58,885 nucleotides of DNA from Viridibacillus soli (GCF_016612995.1 NZ_JAEOAH010000026.1:1-58885); one strand, 5' to 3'. Shown: positions 27,681 to 36,957, numbered from the stretch's first letter. Numbers and translations are program-made. Notes: generated by a model not told the origin, from the letters alone.

Positions 27681-28783
27681 ATTATGCCCTCCTCATTTTC
27701 TACTAATTTTGAATAAGTAGTTTCCATATTAGTTAACTGACTATGAAAAAAGATAGTCTCAGTAGCGTTCATTTTTTTTGAGAACTCCATAATATCAAGA
27801 TAATCAAGATGTGTTTTGTAAAAAAACAGTTTCGATTGGTCTCCATTTTCCACTAGTTTCTTTAAAAATCCGCTATTTTTCAAGTAGCCTGTGAAAATCA
27901 CAATGGCGGTTGGATGTTCTTGGAGCAGCTCATCTATTCTCCATTCATTTACTTCTGGAACAAAATAGATTGCATTGTCACTTTCTGCTTTCTCTCTAAA
28001 ACAATCCTTTTTAAATAGTTTTAGGATTGCTTCATACTTCGTTGGCAAAAGGTTGTCAGGTGAGTCGTAATACTCCTCAAAAAAGGAAAAATATACCTTA
28101 TCAATATTCATTTCTCTTGCAGTATGACGAAAAAGATACGTTGCAATATCAGCAGTTTTCCCTGAAAATGAAGATGGAAAAATAATTGGGCGACTTGGAT
28201 GTTCATTAATATAATTCTTAATTTGCTGCAACACGTCCAAATTCCTAATTTGCTTCTCAACATGTCCACTATCAATCAATGCTACATCATAAATCGTTCC
28301 ATCTTCTATAGGTAAGGTAGCATTCAAAAGATAGGAGTCCATGACATAATCTCCTGAGAAAAATATCACCCCCTCTAAAAATTGAATCTTATACCAAACA
28401 CTCCCTACTAAATGGCCACTATAACCCCATTGAAAATGAAGGTAATCGCTCACTCTCAGCCATTTTCCAAATGACTCTGGTTGAAATATTTTAGTATTCT
28501 TAAAAGATTGTTTTAGTTGTCTAGCTGTCATTTTACTCATGAAGATCTCACCTGTATAACCCAGTATTTCTAGCATTGGGAGTGCACCTGTATGATCAAT
28601 GTGAGAATGTGAAATAAACACAGCATCAAGCTTTGCTACATGAGCTTTCGTTAATTTTGGAGTAATCTTTTCGGTATTGTTCATAATCCCACAATCGAGC
28701 AAGATGGCATGTCCCTCATTTTCGATATAAAAGCAGTTACGCCCATACTCGCCAACGCCTCCTAAAATTTCTACATTAAGCAC
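27677..28783 (-). CDS. Metallo-beta-lactamase protein with beta-CASP-like features
   Basis: 368 aa cytoplasmic hydrolase. MBL motifs: GGVGEYGRN (as in RNase J/CPSF-type proteins), metal site HSHIDH (about 59-64), third-motif H in GYSGHLVGS, and D in FSGDY. The C-terminal part has beta-CASP-like elements: FPSSFSGKT, IVIFTGYLKNSG, and THLDYLDIMEFSKKMNATETIFFHS, resembling the motif-C helix and HG strand of nucleases of this class. GTG start at 28783 with AGGGGTGG 8 bases upstream, overlapping the permease by 8 bp. A nuclease or phosphodiesterase encoded between an ABC permease and a secreted protein is odd; the substrate is unknown. Confidence 0.85.
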   Translation of the reverse strand: MLNVEILGGVGEYGRNCFYIENEGHAILLDCGIMNNTEKITPKLTKAHVAKLDAVFISHSHIDHTGALPMLEILGYTGEIFMSKMTARQLKQSFKNTKIFQPESFGKWLRVSDYLHFQWGYSGHLVGSVWYKIQFLEGVIFFSGDYVMDSYLLNATLPIEDGTIYDVALIDSGHVEKQIRNLDVLQQIKNYINEHPSRPIIFPSSFSGKTADIATYLFRHTAREMNIDKVYFSFFEEYYDSPDNLLPTKYEAILKLFKKDCFREKAESDNAIYFVPEVNEWRIDELLQEHPTAIVIFTGYLKNSGFLKKLVENGDQSKLFFYKTHLDYLDIMEFSKKMNATETIFFHSQLTNMETTYSKLVENEEGII

Positions 28784-30437
28784 CTACTCGTCCACCCCTT
28801 TTTTGCAACCAATCTAATAGGAACATGAATACCACAGTCATAGCTACTGTAATAACAGCAACAGCCATCCCTAAACCAACATTTCCCTGTTCAAACTGGC
28901 TGTAAATGAACGTTGCCCCGGTCTCAACTGAAGGGGGCAAAATGAGTAATCCCGCTACAAGTTCGCGCATCGAGATAATAAAAGTCATCATCATACCAGC
29001 AAGAATTCCCCGCATTAACAAAGGAATAAAGATACAACGATACACATCCCAACTGTTCCGTCCAAATATAGCAGCTGATTGAAAAATCGACTGATCTAGT
29101 TGAGATAACGAAGATTTTATATATTGAACCGAGTACGGTAAAAAAAGTACACAATAGGTTACAACAGCCATTGCCTTCGTGTTATAGATCGTTGCTGGTA
29201 GCCAAGGTGAATTCCAAAACATGATTAAACCCACTACAAAAACAATTCCTGGAATGATATTTGGCATAAGACTAAAGAAATCCAGTGCTTGTTGCTTTTT
29301 TGTCTCTCCTTTTTTTATATAAAGTGCAATAAATAAACCTATTACAGCAGTAACAATAGCTGTTATAAATGAAAATACAACACTATTCAGAAATGCTGAT
29401 AATCCAGCACTACCACTAGTAAATACGGCCTGATACGATGCTAAGTCGAAGTTCCCTGCACTTAGACCATCTCCACGTACTTTTTGTAGTGATGTCACAA
29501 TAATGGAGAAGTAAGGAACACCGATAGAAAGCAGGAGTACAATTCCTACATATAGCCATGAACCTAGTTTTATATACCACCCTTCTTTCACTTCACGACC
29601 AGCTTGTGTTTTGCCAGAAAGCACGCTATATGTATTTTTCCGCCCAATTAGATTTTGGAAATACCAAATGATTAAACAAACAGAAAGTAAGAATAAAGAA
29701 AGCGATGTGGCCATACTAATGTCCACAGGCCATCTTGATAAATACGAATGGATTTCTGTAGTAAAAACTTGAAAACCGATTCGACTACCAAACGTTGCAG
29801 GAGTACCGAATTCTGCCAAAGTTTTGATGAAGATCAGTAACACTCCTAGAACATAACTAGAAACAAGTAATGGCAAAACGATTTTAGCCCAATTTCTCCA
29901 GGGATTTCGTCCGAAGATCCGTGCAGCATCAAGAAAGGATCCATTTATTCTTAGTAATGTATTTCTCAACATTAAATAGAGAAAGGGAAATAGATGTAGG
30001 CTCATAACCATTACCATTCCAAATAAAGAGAAAAAGTAATCTGACATCCATGCTGCGCCCGGTATTAGTTGTTGCAAAAAGCCATTATTCTGCATAAATA
30101 AAATCCAACCCATTGAGCCAATATATGGCGGGGTCATAAAGGGAATCGTTAAGATAATGTCTAACCAGTCAAATTTAAATAAGCTAGTTTTCGTACGAAT
30201 CAACGCCATTGGTAAAGCTATAATTGTTGTGCCCAAAATAACTAAAAGTCCTAGTAATAAAGAATTGCCTAACGTATGCCACATTCTATCATTTTCAAAC
30301 ATTCTACTAATCTTAGAAAAATCTAATTGCCCATCACTGACAAATGTATAATATAGAATGGCTAATAATGGTGCGATAGCAAACGTTACGACAATGGCTA
30401 GTAATAACCCAAAAGTTCGTCTGCCTTCCATAATCAT
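28776..30437 (-). CDS. Fused ABC transporter permease (Fbp/PhnU/ThiP type)
   Basis: 553 aa with about 12 membrane segments, made of two homologous six-helix permease halves. Each half has an EAA-type loop: DAARIFGRNPWRNWAKIVLPLL (about 168-189) and QSAAIFGRNSWDVYRCIFIPLL. This double permease with one ATPase and one binding protein is the plan of ferric iron, 2-aminoethylphosphonate and thiamine importers. The start ATG 30437 follows AAGGAAGGAA. It is preceded by a hairpin that may lower its expression relative to the binding protein. Confidence 0.9.
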   Translation of the reverse strand: MIMEGRRTFGLLLAIVVTFAIAPLLAILYYTFVSDGQLDFSKISRMFENDRMWHTLGNSLLLGLLVILGTTIIALPMALIRTKTSLFKFDWLDIILTIPFMTPPYIGSMGWILFMQNNGFLQQLIPGAAWMSDYFFSLFGMVMVMSLHLFPFLYLMLRNTLLRINGSFLDAARIFGRNPWRNWAKIVLPLLVSSYVLGVLLIFIKTLAEFGTPATFGSRIGFQVFTTEIHSYLSRWPVDISMATSLSLFLLSVCLIIWYFQNLIGRKNTYSVLSGKTQAGREVKEGWYIKLGSWLYVGIVLLLSIGVPYFSIIVTSLQKVRGDGLSAGNFDLASYQAVFTSGSAGLSAFLNSVVFSFITAIVTAVIGLFIALYIKKGETKKQQALDFFSLMPNIIPGIVFVVGLIMFWNSPWLPATIYNTKAMAVVTYCVLFLPYSVQYIKSSLSQLDQSIFQSAAIFGRNSWDVYRCIFIPLLMRGILAGMMMTFIISMRELVAGLLILPPSVETGATFIYSQFEQGNVGLGMAVAVITVAMTVVFMFLLDWLQKRGGRVGA

Positions 30438-30464
30438 CGTTGTTTCATTCCTTCCTTAGAAAGC

Positions 30465-30492
30465 AAAAGCTGAGAAACATATCCCAGCTCAT
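30465..30492 (-). terminator. Hairpin between binding protein and permease genes
   Basis: GAGCTGGGA.../TTCTCAGCTTTTGC on the minus strand: a modest stem and short T-run. Such intercistronic hairpins commonly let binding-protein mRNA accumulate. Confidence 0.5.
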
Positions 30493-30498
30493 TAATTG

Positions 30499-31527
30499 TT
30501 ATTGAAAAATATCATTAAATTTCGTTAAAATATCTATTTGCTTTGTCTCTGCACCTTTCCAGTTAACGCTAAGTTGTGGAATTTCATCCAATGCTGCACG
30601 ATCTTTTACTTGTATTTCTTTGTTTCCTGGAAGTAAATAAGCATTCGTCACTAGCTTTTGACCTTCATCTGAAAGTAAGAAATTAACGTAAGCTTGAGCA
30701 CCCTTAACGTTTTTTGCATCCTTCATAATTCCAACTGCACGTGGACTTACAATCGTTCCGCTTTTCGGATAAACAATTTCTACAGGCTCACCATCTGCTT
30801 TTGCTTTATAAGCCATATAATCTACACCTGAGATTGTTGCATCTTTATCTCCAGTAATAACAGAATCTAGAGCTTCCTTATTCGCGCCATTTACTTGTAG
30901 TCCATTTGTTTTCCATGATTGGATAATGTCCCAACCAGATTTTTCTGCTTCCGTATAGCCATAAATGAAGTCAACAGCTGAACCAGACAGACTTGGATCT
31001 GGAATATTGATTTTATCTTTCCATTCAGATTTTGATAGATCTGACCATTCGATTGGTGCTACTTTTGCATTTTTCGTATTATAAGCAATTCCTAACGCTG
31101 AAGCACTGTAACCATAGTAGAAACCATCTGCATCCGACCAGTTGCTATTAATTTGATCTGCATTTTCAGCATCTTTAAAACTTTGAAGTTGATTGGATTC
31201 TTTCATTCCATCCATTGAAGCTACTGAAGCTAACACAACAACATCTGCCACAGGGTTATTTTTCTCTGCCTCTAGACGAGATAAGATTTTCCCTGTCGTC
31301 CCTTGAAACATTTCCACTTTCATTCCTGTTTTTTCCTCAAATGCTTGTTGAACATTTGCTGCCAAACCATCTGGACCTGAAGAATAGACAGTTAAGGTGT
31401 TAATTTCTTTAGGTTCTGCACTAGCTTCAACTTCTTTATTTGCTGAATTACCATTTCCACACCCCGCTAATGCTAATGTCAAAAGAGCTCCAACAGTTGC
31501 TATCATTTTCAAACCACGTTTCTTCAA
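30499..31527 (-). CDS. ABC transporter substrate-binding lipoprotein
   Basis: 342 aa. Lipoprotein signal peptide with lipobox LALAGC (acylated Cys about residue 23), then an Ser/Asn/Glu linker. The mature domain starts NTLTVYSSGPDGLAANVQQAF, typical of the Fbp/PhnS cluster of type II binding proteins, and includes FYYGYSASALGIAYNTK, NIPDPSLSGSA and IVSPRAVGIM. TTG start at 31527 with GGAGGG 7 bases upstream, overlapping the ATPase stop (TTGA). The ligand could be ferric iron or an anion such as a phosphonate; the sequence alone does not decide. Confidence 0.9.
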   Translation of the reverse strand: MKKRGLKMIATVGALLTLALAGCGNGNSANKEVEASAEPKEINTLTVYSSGPDGLAANVQQAFEEKTGMKVEMFQGTTGKILSRLEAEKNNPVADVVVLASVASMDGMKESNQLQSFKDAENADQINSNWSDADGFYYGYSASALGIAYNTKNAKVAPIEWSDLSKSEWKDKINIPDPSLSGSAVDFIYGYTEAEKSGWDIIQSWKTNGLQVNGANKEALDSVITGDKDATISGVDYMAYKAKADGEPVEIVYPKSGTIVSPRAVGIMKDAKNVKGAQAYVNFLLSDEGQKLVTNAYLLPGNKEIQVKDRAALDEIPQLSVNWKGAETKQIDILTKFNDIFQ

Positions 31528-32489
31528 TGTAAACCCTCCAATTGATAAATTTGTTTTTCATCTACAAAAACTTCTAGTTGCTTGCCTTGTTCAAGTGGAA
31601 CGTTTTCATAAAAGCTCCATTGTTTCCCTTCCACTTCTGCTTGGACTAAATAGCGATCTCCTATAAAGGTACTTTTTAAAATCATTGCTTGTTTTGCAAT
31701 AGCACCTGATTGTGAATGTCTAGAAACACCTTCAGGTCGAACAATACGGCTACCTTTATTAAACCAATTTACTTTTCCTATAAAATCTGCCACATAAGGT
31801 GTCGCAGGCGAATGATAGATTTCTTGAGGTGAACCAACTTGTGCAATTCTTCCTGCTTCCATCACAATAATTTGATCTGACATCGTTATAGCCTCTGTTT
31901 GATCATGTGTGACAAAAATGGCTTGGCAATCTAGTTCATGGATAATATGCATAATTTCTTCTTGCATTTTTTCTCGAAGAACTGCATCTAGTGCTGATAA
32001 AGGTTCATCGAATAGTATTAATTTTGGATTTGTTGCAAGTGCCCTTGCAAGTGCTACACGCTGCTGTTGACCTCCTGATAATTCTCCAGGTTTACGTTTC
32101 TCGAATCCTTCCATTTTCACCAACCTCATGACATGCTCCACACGGGCCGGAATTTCCGACTTGGGCAACATTCCTTTTAGACCAAAGGCGATATTCTGAT
32201 AAATAGTCATATGTGGCCAAAGAGCGAAATCTTGAAAGACCATTGCAATATTACGTTTATTAGGTTTCACATTTTTGCGAAGCTTGGACGAATAGATGAC
32301 GGTCTCATCAAATTTAATTTCACCATTTGTTGGCTTCTCCAATCCAGCTAGTATTTTCAATAACGTTGTCTTACCACAGCCTGATTGACCTAAAATCGAT
32401 ACGAACTTACTATCTAGTTCCACATCAATGGGCCAGAGTGCTCGAGATTCTCCATACTTCTTTTCTATATTCGTAATTGAGATTTTCAT
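31524..32489 (-). CDS. ABC transporter ATP-binding protein
   Basis: 321 aa. Walker A GQSGCGKTT (about 37-45), Q-loop in VFQDFALWPH, signature LSGGQQQRVALARAL, Walker B LILFDEPLSALD, H-loop VTHDQTEA, then a TOBE-like C-terminal domain (about 235-321) as in FbpC/PhnT. ATG 32489 has GAGGAGGA 4 bases upstream and drops eight residues of the longest frame. First gene of the operon, divergent from the LysR gene. Confidence 0.92.
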   Translation of the reverse strand: MKISITNIEKKYGESRALWPIDVELDSKFVSILGQSGCGKTTLLKILAGLEKPTNGEIKFDETVIYSSKLRKNVKPNKRNIAMVFQDFALWPHMTIYQNIAFGLKGMLPKSEIPARVEHVMRLVKMEGFEKRKPGELSGGQQQRVALARALATNPKLILFDEPLSALDAVLREKMQEEIMHIIHELDCQAIFVTHDQTEAITMSDQIIVMEAGRIAQVGSPQEIYHSPATPYVADFIGKVNWFNKGSRIVRPEGVSRHSQSGAIAKQAMILKSTFIGDRYLVQAEVEGKQWSFYENVPLEQGKQLEVFVDEKQIYQLEGLH

Positions 32490-32626
32490 AATATCCTCCT
32501 CGCCTATAACCACTATAAAGCCCAGATATTTAGGAAATATTAACCTAGTATTAACAATTCGTTAAAAGAAATCTAATATACTATAGCCAATGCAATACTT
32601 TATCTAATTTACTTTAGGAGGATAAA
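32490..32626. promoter_or_regulatory. Divergent LysR/ABC operon control region
   Basis: On the plus strand TTAACA with 17-bp spacing to TAATAT can serve lysR. TTAACCTAGTATTAA (about 32541-32555), an imperfect dyad of the T-N11-A type, lies between the two genes and could be the LysR site. The minus promoter is not clear. Confidence 0.45.
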
Positions 32627-33529
32627 ATGAATAATCTTAAATTACAGGCGTTTTGCTTACTCGTGAATTTAAAAAAGCTAGCTCCTGTCGCTAAGGAGTT
32701 AGGTATTACAGCGCCTACCGTATCCTTTCATATTCGCTCAATTGAAGAAGAATACGGCGTGCGATTATTCCGTACAAATGCAGGTGGCTATCGTTTAACT
32801 GAAGCAGGAGAAGGACTCTATCACTATGCAAGTCAAATCGTCCAGCTACAAAAAGACATGAACCGATTCTTTGAAAATCTAATAGCAGGTCATATTGGCT
32901 CGATCCGTCTAGGAGCAAGTGGACTACCCGCACATATTTTCATGCCCGACATTATCGATCAAGTTTCCACAGCCTATCCAGATATTCAAATTTCTCTAGA
33001 AGTAAAAACAGCTCCCGAAATCGAAAAGAAATTAGCACTCCAAGAGTTAGATTTCGGACTAATAATGGAAACAAAACAAGAAAATCCGGCACTTTTATAT
33101 GAAACGATCGGTGAAGATTCTCTCGTTCTTGCATTAAGTCCCACCCACGATCTTGCAACAAAAAAGAAAATCTCAAAATCAGATGTCCTTGAAAACAAAA
33201 TATTACTGCACACTTCATCAAGTTCAACCAATCATTTCATTGAAAAATGGTTAGATCCGTTTGCACCATCCTTCTACACAATTGAACTAGATTCCGTAAG
33301 TACCATCAAAAAGATGTTAACTTATGGTAAAACATTAGCGTTTCTATCTGTTACTCTCATGGAAGAAGAATTAGAATCTGGAACATTACTCAAGAAAGAT
33401 TTGAACGATATCACCCTAACCCGAAAAATTCAACTCGTTTACCCTAAATCTCGTTTAGACAATAATGTGGATGCGTTCGTAAAAAAAGTGATTCACAGTC
33501 TAGCTAGTGAAAACAAAGCCATTAATTAA
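32627..33529 (+). CDS. LysR-family regulator of the adjacent ABC operon
   Basis: 300 aa. N-terminal helix-turn-helix (about 1-60: LKKLAPVAKELGITAPTVSFHIRSIEEEYGVRLF), then a periplasmic-binding-protein-like effector domain (about 88-295). The start ATG has AGGAGG 6 bases upstream. Divergent orientation to the ABC/MBL operon makes that operon the likely target and its ligand the likely effector. The gap 33530-33807 after it shows no gene or clear terminator. Confidence 0.92.
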   Translation: MNNLKLQAFCLLVNLKKLAPVAKELGITAPTVSFHIRSIEEEYGVRLFRTNAGGYRLTEAGEGLYHYASQIVQLQKDMNRFFENLIAGHIGSIRLGASGLPAHIFMPDIIDQVSTAYPDIQISLEVKTAPEIEKKLALQELDFGLIMETKQENPALLYETIGEDSLVLALSPTHDLATKKKISKSDVLENKILLHTSSSSTNHFIEKWLDPFAPSFYTIELDSVSTIKKMLTYGKTLAFLSVTLMEEELESGTLLKKDLNDITLTRKIQLVYPKSRLDNNVDAFVKKVIHSLASENKAIN

Positions 33530-33807
33530 TATTTTATGATAGCGCCTGGAACGGACACACAATCTTATAGGGAAAACATTCACCTATTATAAGAACACCA
33601 TCTTCTATGTGTATAAGTTCATATTAAAATGAATAATTTATATAGCCCATAGATTCATTTCACTTACATTTTAGAAATCATCCTTTATTGTTAACCAACG
33701 AATCTCAAAGCAGATTAATATACTTTTTTATTTGTTCGGGGTACCCTATGTATGAATGCGAAATACCTAATTAATACAATGATAGAATTTGTTGAGGAGA
33801 GACTAAC

Positions 33808-34524
33808 ATGCAGAATATTAATGGCAAAACAGCACTTATTACAGGTGGAGGCCGTGGAATTGGTCGTGCTACAGCGATTGCTTTCGCAAAAGAAGGCATT
33901 AATGTTGGTTTAATTGGTCGCACACTTGAGAATTTAGAAAATGTAACGGCTGAATTAAAAGAATACGGAGTGAAAGTAGCCATTGCGACGGGCGATGTAT
34001 CGAATATAGACGAAGCAAATGCAGCAGTTGAAAAAATCCGTGGGGAGCTTGGCGCTATCGACATCTTAGTGAACAGCGCAGGCATTTCTAAATTTGGTAA
34101 ATTCCTTGAACTTGATCCAGAAGATTGGGCAAAAATCATTCAAGTGAACGTAATGGGTGTATACTACATTACGCGTGCCGTACTTCCAGAAATGATTAAA
34201 CGTCAAACTGGCGATATCATCAATATTTCTTCAACAGCAGGTCAAAAAGGTGCGCCTATCACAAGTGCATACAGTGCTTCAAAAGCCGCTGTAATTGCAT
34301 TAAGTGAATCACTAATGCTAGAAGTAAGAAAGCATAATATACGTGTTAGCACATTAACACCAAGCACAGTCGCTACTGATATGGCAGTCGAACTAAATTT
34401 AACTGATGGAAATCCAGAAAAAGTAATGCAACCAGAAGATATTGCAGACTTTATGATCGCTCAGCTTAAAATGCATCCACGAATTCTTCTTAAATCGGCT
34501 GGTCTATGGTCGACGAATCCATAA
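33808..34524 (+). CDS. yoxD: Short-chain dehydrogenase/reductase YoxD
   Basis: 238-aa NAD(P)-dependent reductase annotated in relatives as a 3-oxoacyl-ACP reductase-like enzyme. Cofactor motif [10 protein letters not shown] (about 12-21), NSAG, catalytic S in ISSTAG and YSASK. The C-terminus [14 protein letters not shown] and exact length match Bacillus YoxD. ATG has GAGGAGA upstream. Single gene with its own terminator. The physiological substrate is unknown. Confidence 0.92.
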   Translation: MQNINGKTALITGGGRGIGRATAIAFAKEGINVGLIGRTLENLENVTAELKEYGVKVAIATGDVSNIDEANAAVEKIRGELGAIDILVNSAGISKFGKFLELDPEDWAKIIQVNVMGVYYITRAVLPEMIKRQTGDIINISSTAGQKGAPITSAYSASKAAVIALSESLMLEVRKHNIRVSTLTPSTVATDMAVELNLTDGNPEKVMQPEDIADFMIAQLKMHPRILLKSAGLWSTNP

Positions 34525-34537
34525 GTATTGATATGCT

Positions 34538-34580
34538 AAAAAAGAGACAAGCGCTTTAAGGTGCTTGTCTCTTTTTTATT
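34538..34580 (+). terminator. Terminator after yoxD
   Basis: Perfect 15-bp stem AAAAAAGAGACAAGC/GCTTGTCTCTTTTTT. Confidence 0.9.
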
Positions 34581-34700
34581 TAGAATTTTTTAAATCCGAT
34601 GGGGATGTAATCACTCTATTCATTAGTTAGTGTTCCCCTAACTTCTTCTTATTTTGACAAGTATACGAATGCAATAGTTTTACAAACGCTTTTAAAGATT

Positions 34701-34733
34701 AAAATCCCCTGCATTTCTCCAGGGGATTTTTGG
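34701..34733 (-). terminator. Terminator after the 54-aa gene
   Basis: Perfect 11-bp stem AAAATCCCCTG/CAGGGGATTTT; A/T-runs on both sides allow use on the minus strand. Confidence 0.75.
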
Positions 34734-34738
34734 TTTTA

Positions 34739-34903
34739 TTAGGATGAATTTATTTTACTAGAGGAAGTATTAAAAGTTTTGGAAGTATCACTGAGGGCTG
34801 CTGCCGTATCATAGGCAATTAACGTAACGCCAAATTTCTCTTCTAATTCATTCAGTTCCTGCATTTGTTCCCGGTCAAGCTGTGCAAATTTGTTTTCTTC
34901 CAT
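34739..34903 (-). CDS. Small acidic soluble protein, unknown
   Basis: 54 aa from ATG 34903 with AAAGGATG about 9 bases upstream. The first half is a charged helix (MEENKFAQLDREQMQELNEL and EEKFG) followed by a beta-like VTLIAYD and a Ser/Thr/Asn-rich tail. The layout (short acidic helix then VxLIAY) looks like a conserved small Bacillales protein, but I cannot name the family. It has its own terminator. Confidence 0.6.
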   Translation of the reverse strand: MEENKFAQLDREQMQELNELEEKFGVTLIAYDTAAALSDTSKTFNTSSSKINSS

Positions 34904-35146
34904 CTAATCACTCATCCTTTCTGTAAAATAGTGTGTCCACGGAGAAATGGATTATGCAATAAAACATTGCCAAATTAGGATGGTGAACGATTTTAATTTT
35001 CAACAATTCTTAAGCTTAAATATTAAATTTATGAACTCGCTTTTAACATAGAAAAAAGTCTTTGCCTAATTATTTAAGAATCGATGTTTAATATTATTTC
35101 TCCATAATAATATGATTATCTTATAAGGAATTACGAGAAGATGAAT

Positions 35147-35188
35147 AGAAAAGCAACCATGCAGCAATAGCAAGGTTGCTTTTATTGT
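35147..35188 (-). terminator. Terminator after the CDF gene
   Basis: Stem AAGCAACC/GGTTGCTT with flanking A- and T-runs. A related stem occurs at 44253-44292. Confidence 0.65.
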
Positions 35189-35269
35189 CTTTATACTATT
35201 AATACCATCTTTTTTGTGAGATTTAAGTTGTATGTGTAGGTGCTTGTGGTCATGCCCTTTAACTCCTAT

Positions 35270-36175
35270 TTATGTTCCTTCAGTATCATACCAAGGATTT
35301 AAGTGAATAAGAACTTCATCTACATCCTGGTGATTTTCCATTATGGTTTTCTTGATTTTGCGAATAATATCATGACCTTCTTGAATGGTCAATTCACCAG
35401 GTACACCCACGCGAAGATCCACCAATACATAATGCCCGTGTTCTCTAGCACGTAAACGATCTATGCGTTTCACTTCTGGAATAGTTAGTATTAAAGACGT
35501 AAAGTTACCCAATCTTTCTCGACTTACACTTTTCTCCATAAGGGTGTCTATCGCTTCTATTAACATCCCATATGCAAGTTTGAAAACTAAGATTGTTACA
35601 ATGATACCCGCAATTGGATCTCCGTAAGCGAGGATTCGAATTTCATAAAATTCTCCAACAAGTGCAAGCCCAATCCCCAATACAGCTGCAAATGAAGCAT
35701 ACACATCTGCAAGATGATCATATGCAGTTGCAATTAAACCCTTACTATTCGTTCTTTTGCCAATTCTAATCGTATATACGTATAAAACTTGCTTCCATAC
35801 AAGTGAAATAATTGCAGTTAGAAAAGCAATTATACTTGCTTTTTCAGGTTCATGAAAGAATGCTGAAAAAGATTCAAAAGCAATATAAACTGCTGCCAGT
35901 ATTAAAATTATTCCCACAATGGCAGAACTTATCACTTCAGCTTTTCCGTGTCCATAGGGATGGTCTTCATCAGCTGGACGTTTAGAAATACGCATAGATG
36001 TTAAAGCTGCAGCACTTGCTATAACATCTCCAGCATTATGGTAACCATCTGCAAGAAGGACAGGACTATGAAAGAGCGTACCTACGACAATTTTAATAAA
36101 CGTTAAAATAATGTTACTTATTAAACTAATCCATCCAGCAATGATTGAATCATTTGAATTTGTTCCTGGATTCAT
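35270..36175 (-). CDS. Cation diffusion facilitator (metal efflux)
   Basis: 301-aa six-span efflux protein. Metal-site motifs in the second span (ADGYHNAGD) and fifth span (AYDHLADVYAS), DEDHPYGHGKAE after the second span, and a C-terminal ferredoxin-like cytoplasmic domain (about 215-298) with VDEVLIHLNPW. It exports a divalent cation (Mn, Zn or Fe); the subgroup resembles Bacillus MneS/MneP, so Mn is plausible. ATG 36175 has AGGAGGTG 7 bases upstream. Divergent from corA, so an efflux and an uptake gene for divalent cations are neighbours. See the leader hairpin at 36214-36249. Confidence 0.9.
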   Translation of the reverse strand: MNPGTNSNDSIIAGWISLISNIILTFIKIVVGTLFHSPVLLADGYHNAGDVIASAAALTSMRISKRPADEDHPYGHGKAEVISSAIVGIILILAAVYIAFESFSAFFHEPEKASIIAFLTAIISLVWKQVLYVYTIRIGKRTNSKGLIATAYDHLADVYASFAAVLGIGLALVGEFYEIRILAYGDPIAGIIVTILVFKLAYGMLIEAIDTLMEKSVSRERLGNFTSLILTIPEVKRIDRLRAREHGHYVLVDLRVGVPGELTIQEGHDIIRKIKKTIMENHQDVDEVLIHLNPWYDTEGT

Positions 36176-36213
36176 AAATTTGCACCTCCTATAAAATTCT
36201 TTCCCACAAGCAA

Positions 36214-36249
36214 CAAAAACCCTCGACCGGTTTCAGTCAAGGGTTTTTG
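36214..36249 (-). promoter_or_regulatory. Terminator-like hairpin in the CDF leader
   Basis: 14-bp stem CAAAAACCCTCGAC/GTCAAGGGTTTTTG with one mismatch, ending in a T-run on both strands. On the minus strand it lies only about 25 bases before the CDF ribosome site, leaving no room for a promoter in between, so transcription must pass it. Confidence 0.6.
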
Positions 36250-36323
36250 TTTTTGCAATATATTTTTTTGTAAAATTGTAAGTTTAATCATATTTATCAC
36301 TCACTATTATTAGGCGTTATTGA

Positions 36324-36352
36324 ATCTTAACATGGTTTTCCCACTGTAGCAA
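36324..36352 (-). promoter_or_regulatory. Putative CDF promoter
   Basis: TTGCTA (36352-36347), 17-bp spacer, TAAGAT (36329-36324) on the minus strand; gives a leader of about 140 nt. Confidence 0.5.
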
Positions 36353-36659
36353 GATAGATACTTTTCCCGGACCAAAGGATATTAGCGAAGAGTATAGCTT
36401 ATGTCACTCCGTTCAGAATTAGTACTTAATTTTAATATCAAGAATAGTGTAATGATATGCCTTTCCGTGCATTTAACCAATATTTAATTACTATTTTAAA
36501 ATAATATAAAATCTAAAAATAACTAATAATTTGAAACGATGTTTGATCAAAATCTTATGCTGTCACAACGCCAATTAACATCTCTATATTGGTCTGATTG
36601 AATGATTTATTCATGTGAGTTAAATAAAATGAAGTACTATAAAATCTTAAAATTATGAG

Positions 36660-36688
36660 TTGACAGTTTATTTCTTTACTGCTATGCT
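36660..36688 (+). promoter_or_regulatory. SigA promoter of corA
   Basis: Perfect TTGACA (36660-36665), 17-bp spacer, TATGCT (36683-36688), about 25 bases before the M-box. Confidence 0.8.
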
Positions 36689-36711
36689 TCTAGTCGTATT
36701 AGAAAACAAAA

Positions 36712-36838
36712 GATATTCCTCGTTAGGTGAGGCTCCTATATGAAGATATGCTGCTGCCCAGAAACGTCCAAAGACGCCAATGGGTCAACAGGAACCATCG
36801 AATTAAGGTGGTTTTTAATGTAGCTGGATGATATTTCT
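36712..36838 (+). promoter_or_regulatory. M-box (ykoK) magnesium riboswitch
   Basis: The conserved core is easily recognised: CGTTAGGTGAGGCTCCTATA, GCTGCTGCCCAGAAACGTC, GACGCCAATGGGTCAACAGG and TTTTTAATGTAGCTGG in order and spacing. The RNA folds on Mg2+ and favours the downstream terminator. The antiterminator strand CTCTACGAA (36863-36871) is complementary to TTCGTAGAG (36914-36922) in the terminator loop and arm. Confidence 0.97.
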
Positions 36839-36904
36839 ATCCTATGTCATATAGTGCTAAAACTCTACGAAAGAGGCTTATTCAATCATGTATAAATGTA
36901 TTGG

Positions 36905-36937
36905 GCACCCTTCTTCGTAGAGGGGTGCTTTTTATTA
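36905..36937 (+). terminator. Regulated terminator of the M-box
   Basis: Stem GCACCCTT/AGGGGTGC (one G-U) followed by TTTTTATTATTT. Competes with the antiterminator helix 36863-36871/36914-36922. Confidence 0.88.
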
Positions 36938-36957
36938 TTTTAAGGAGGTGATGAGAA

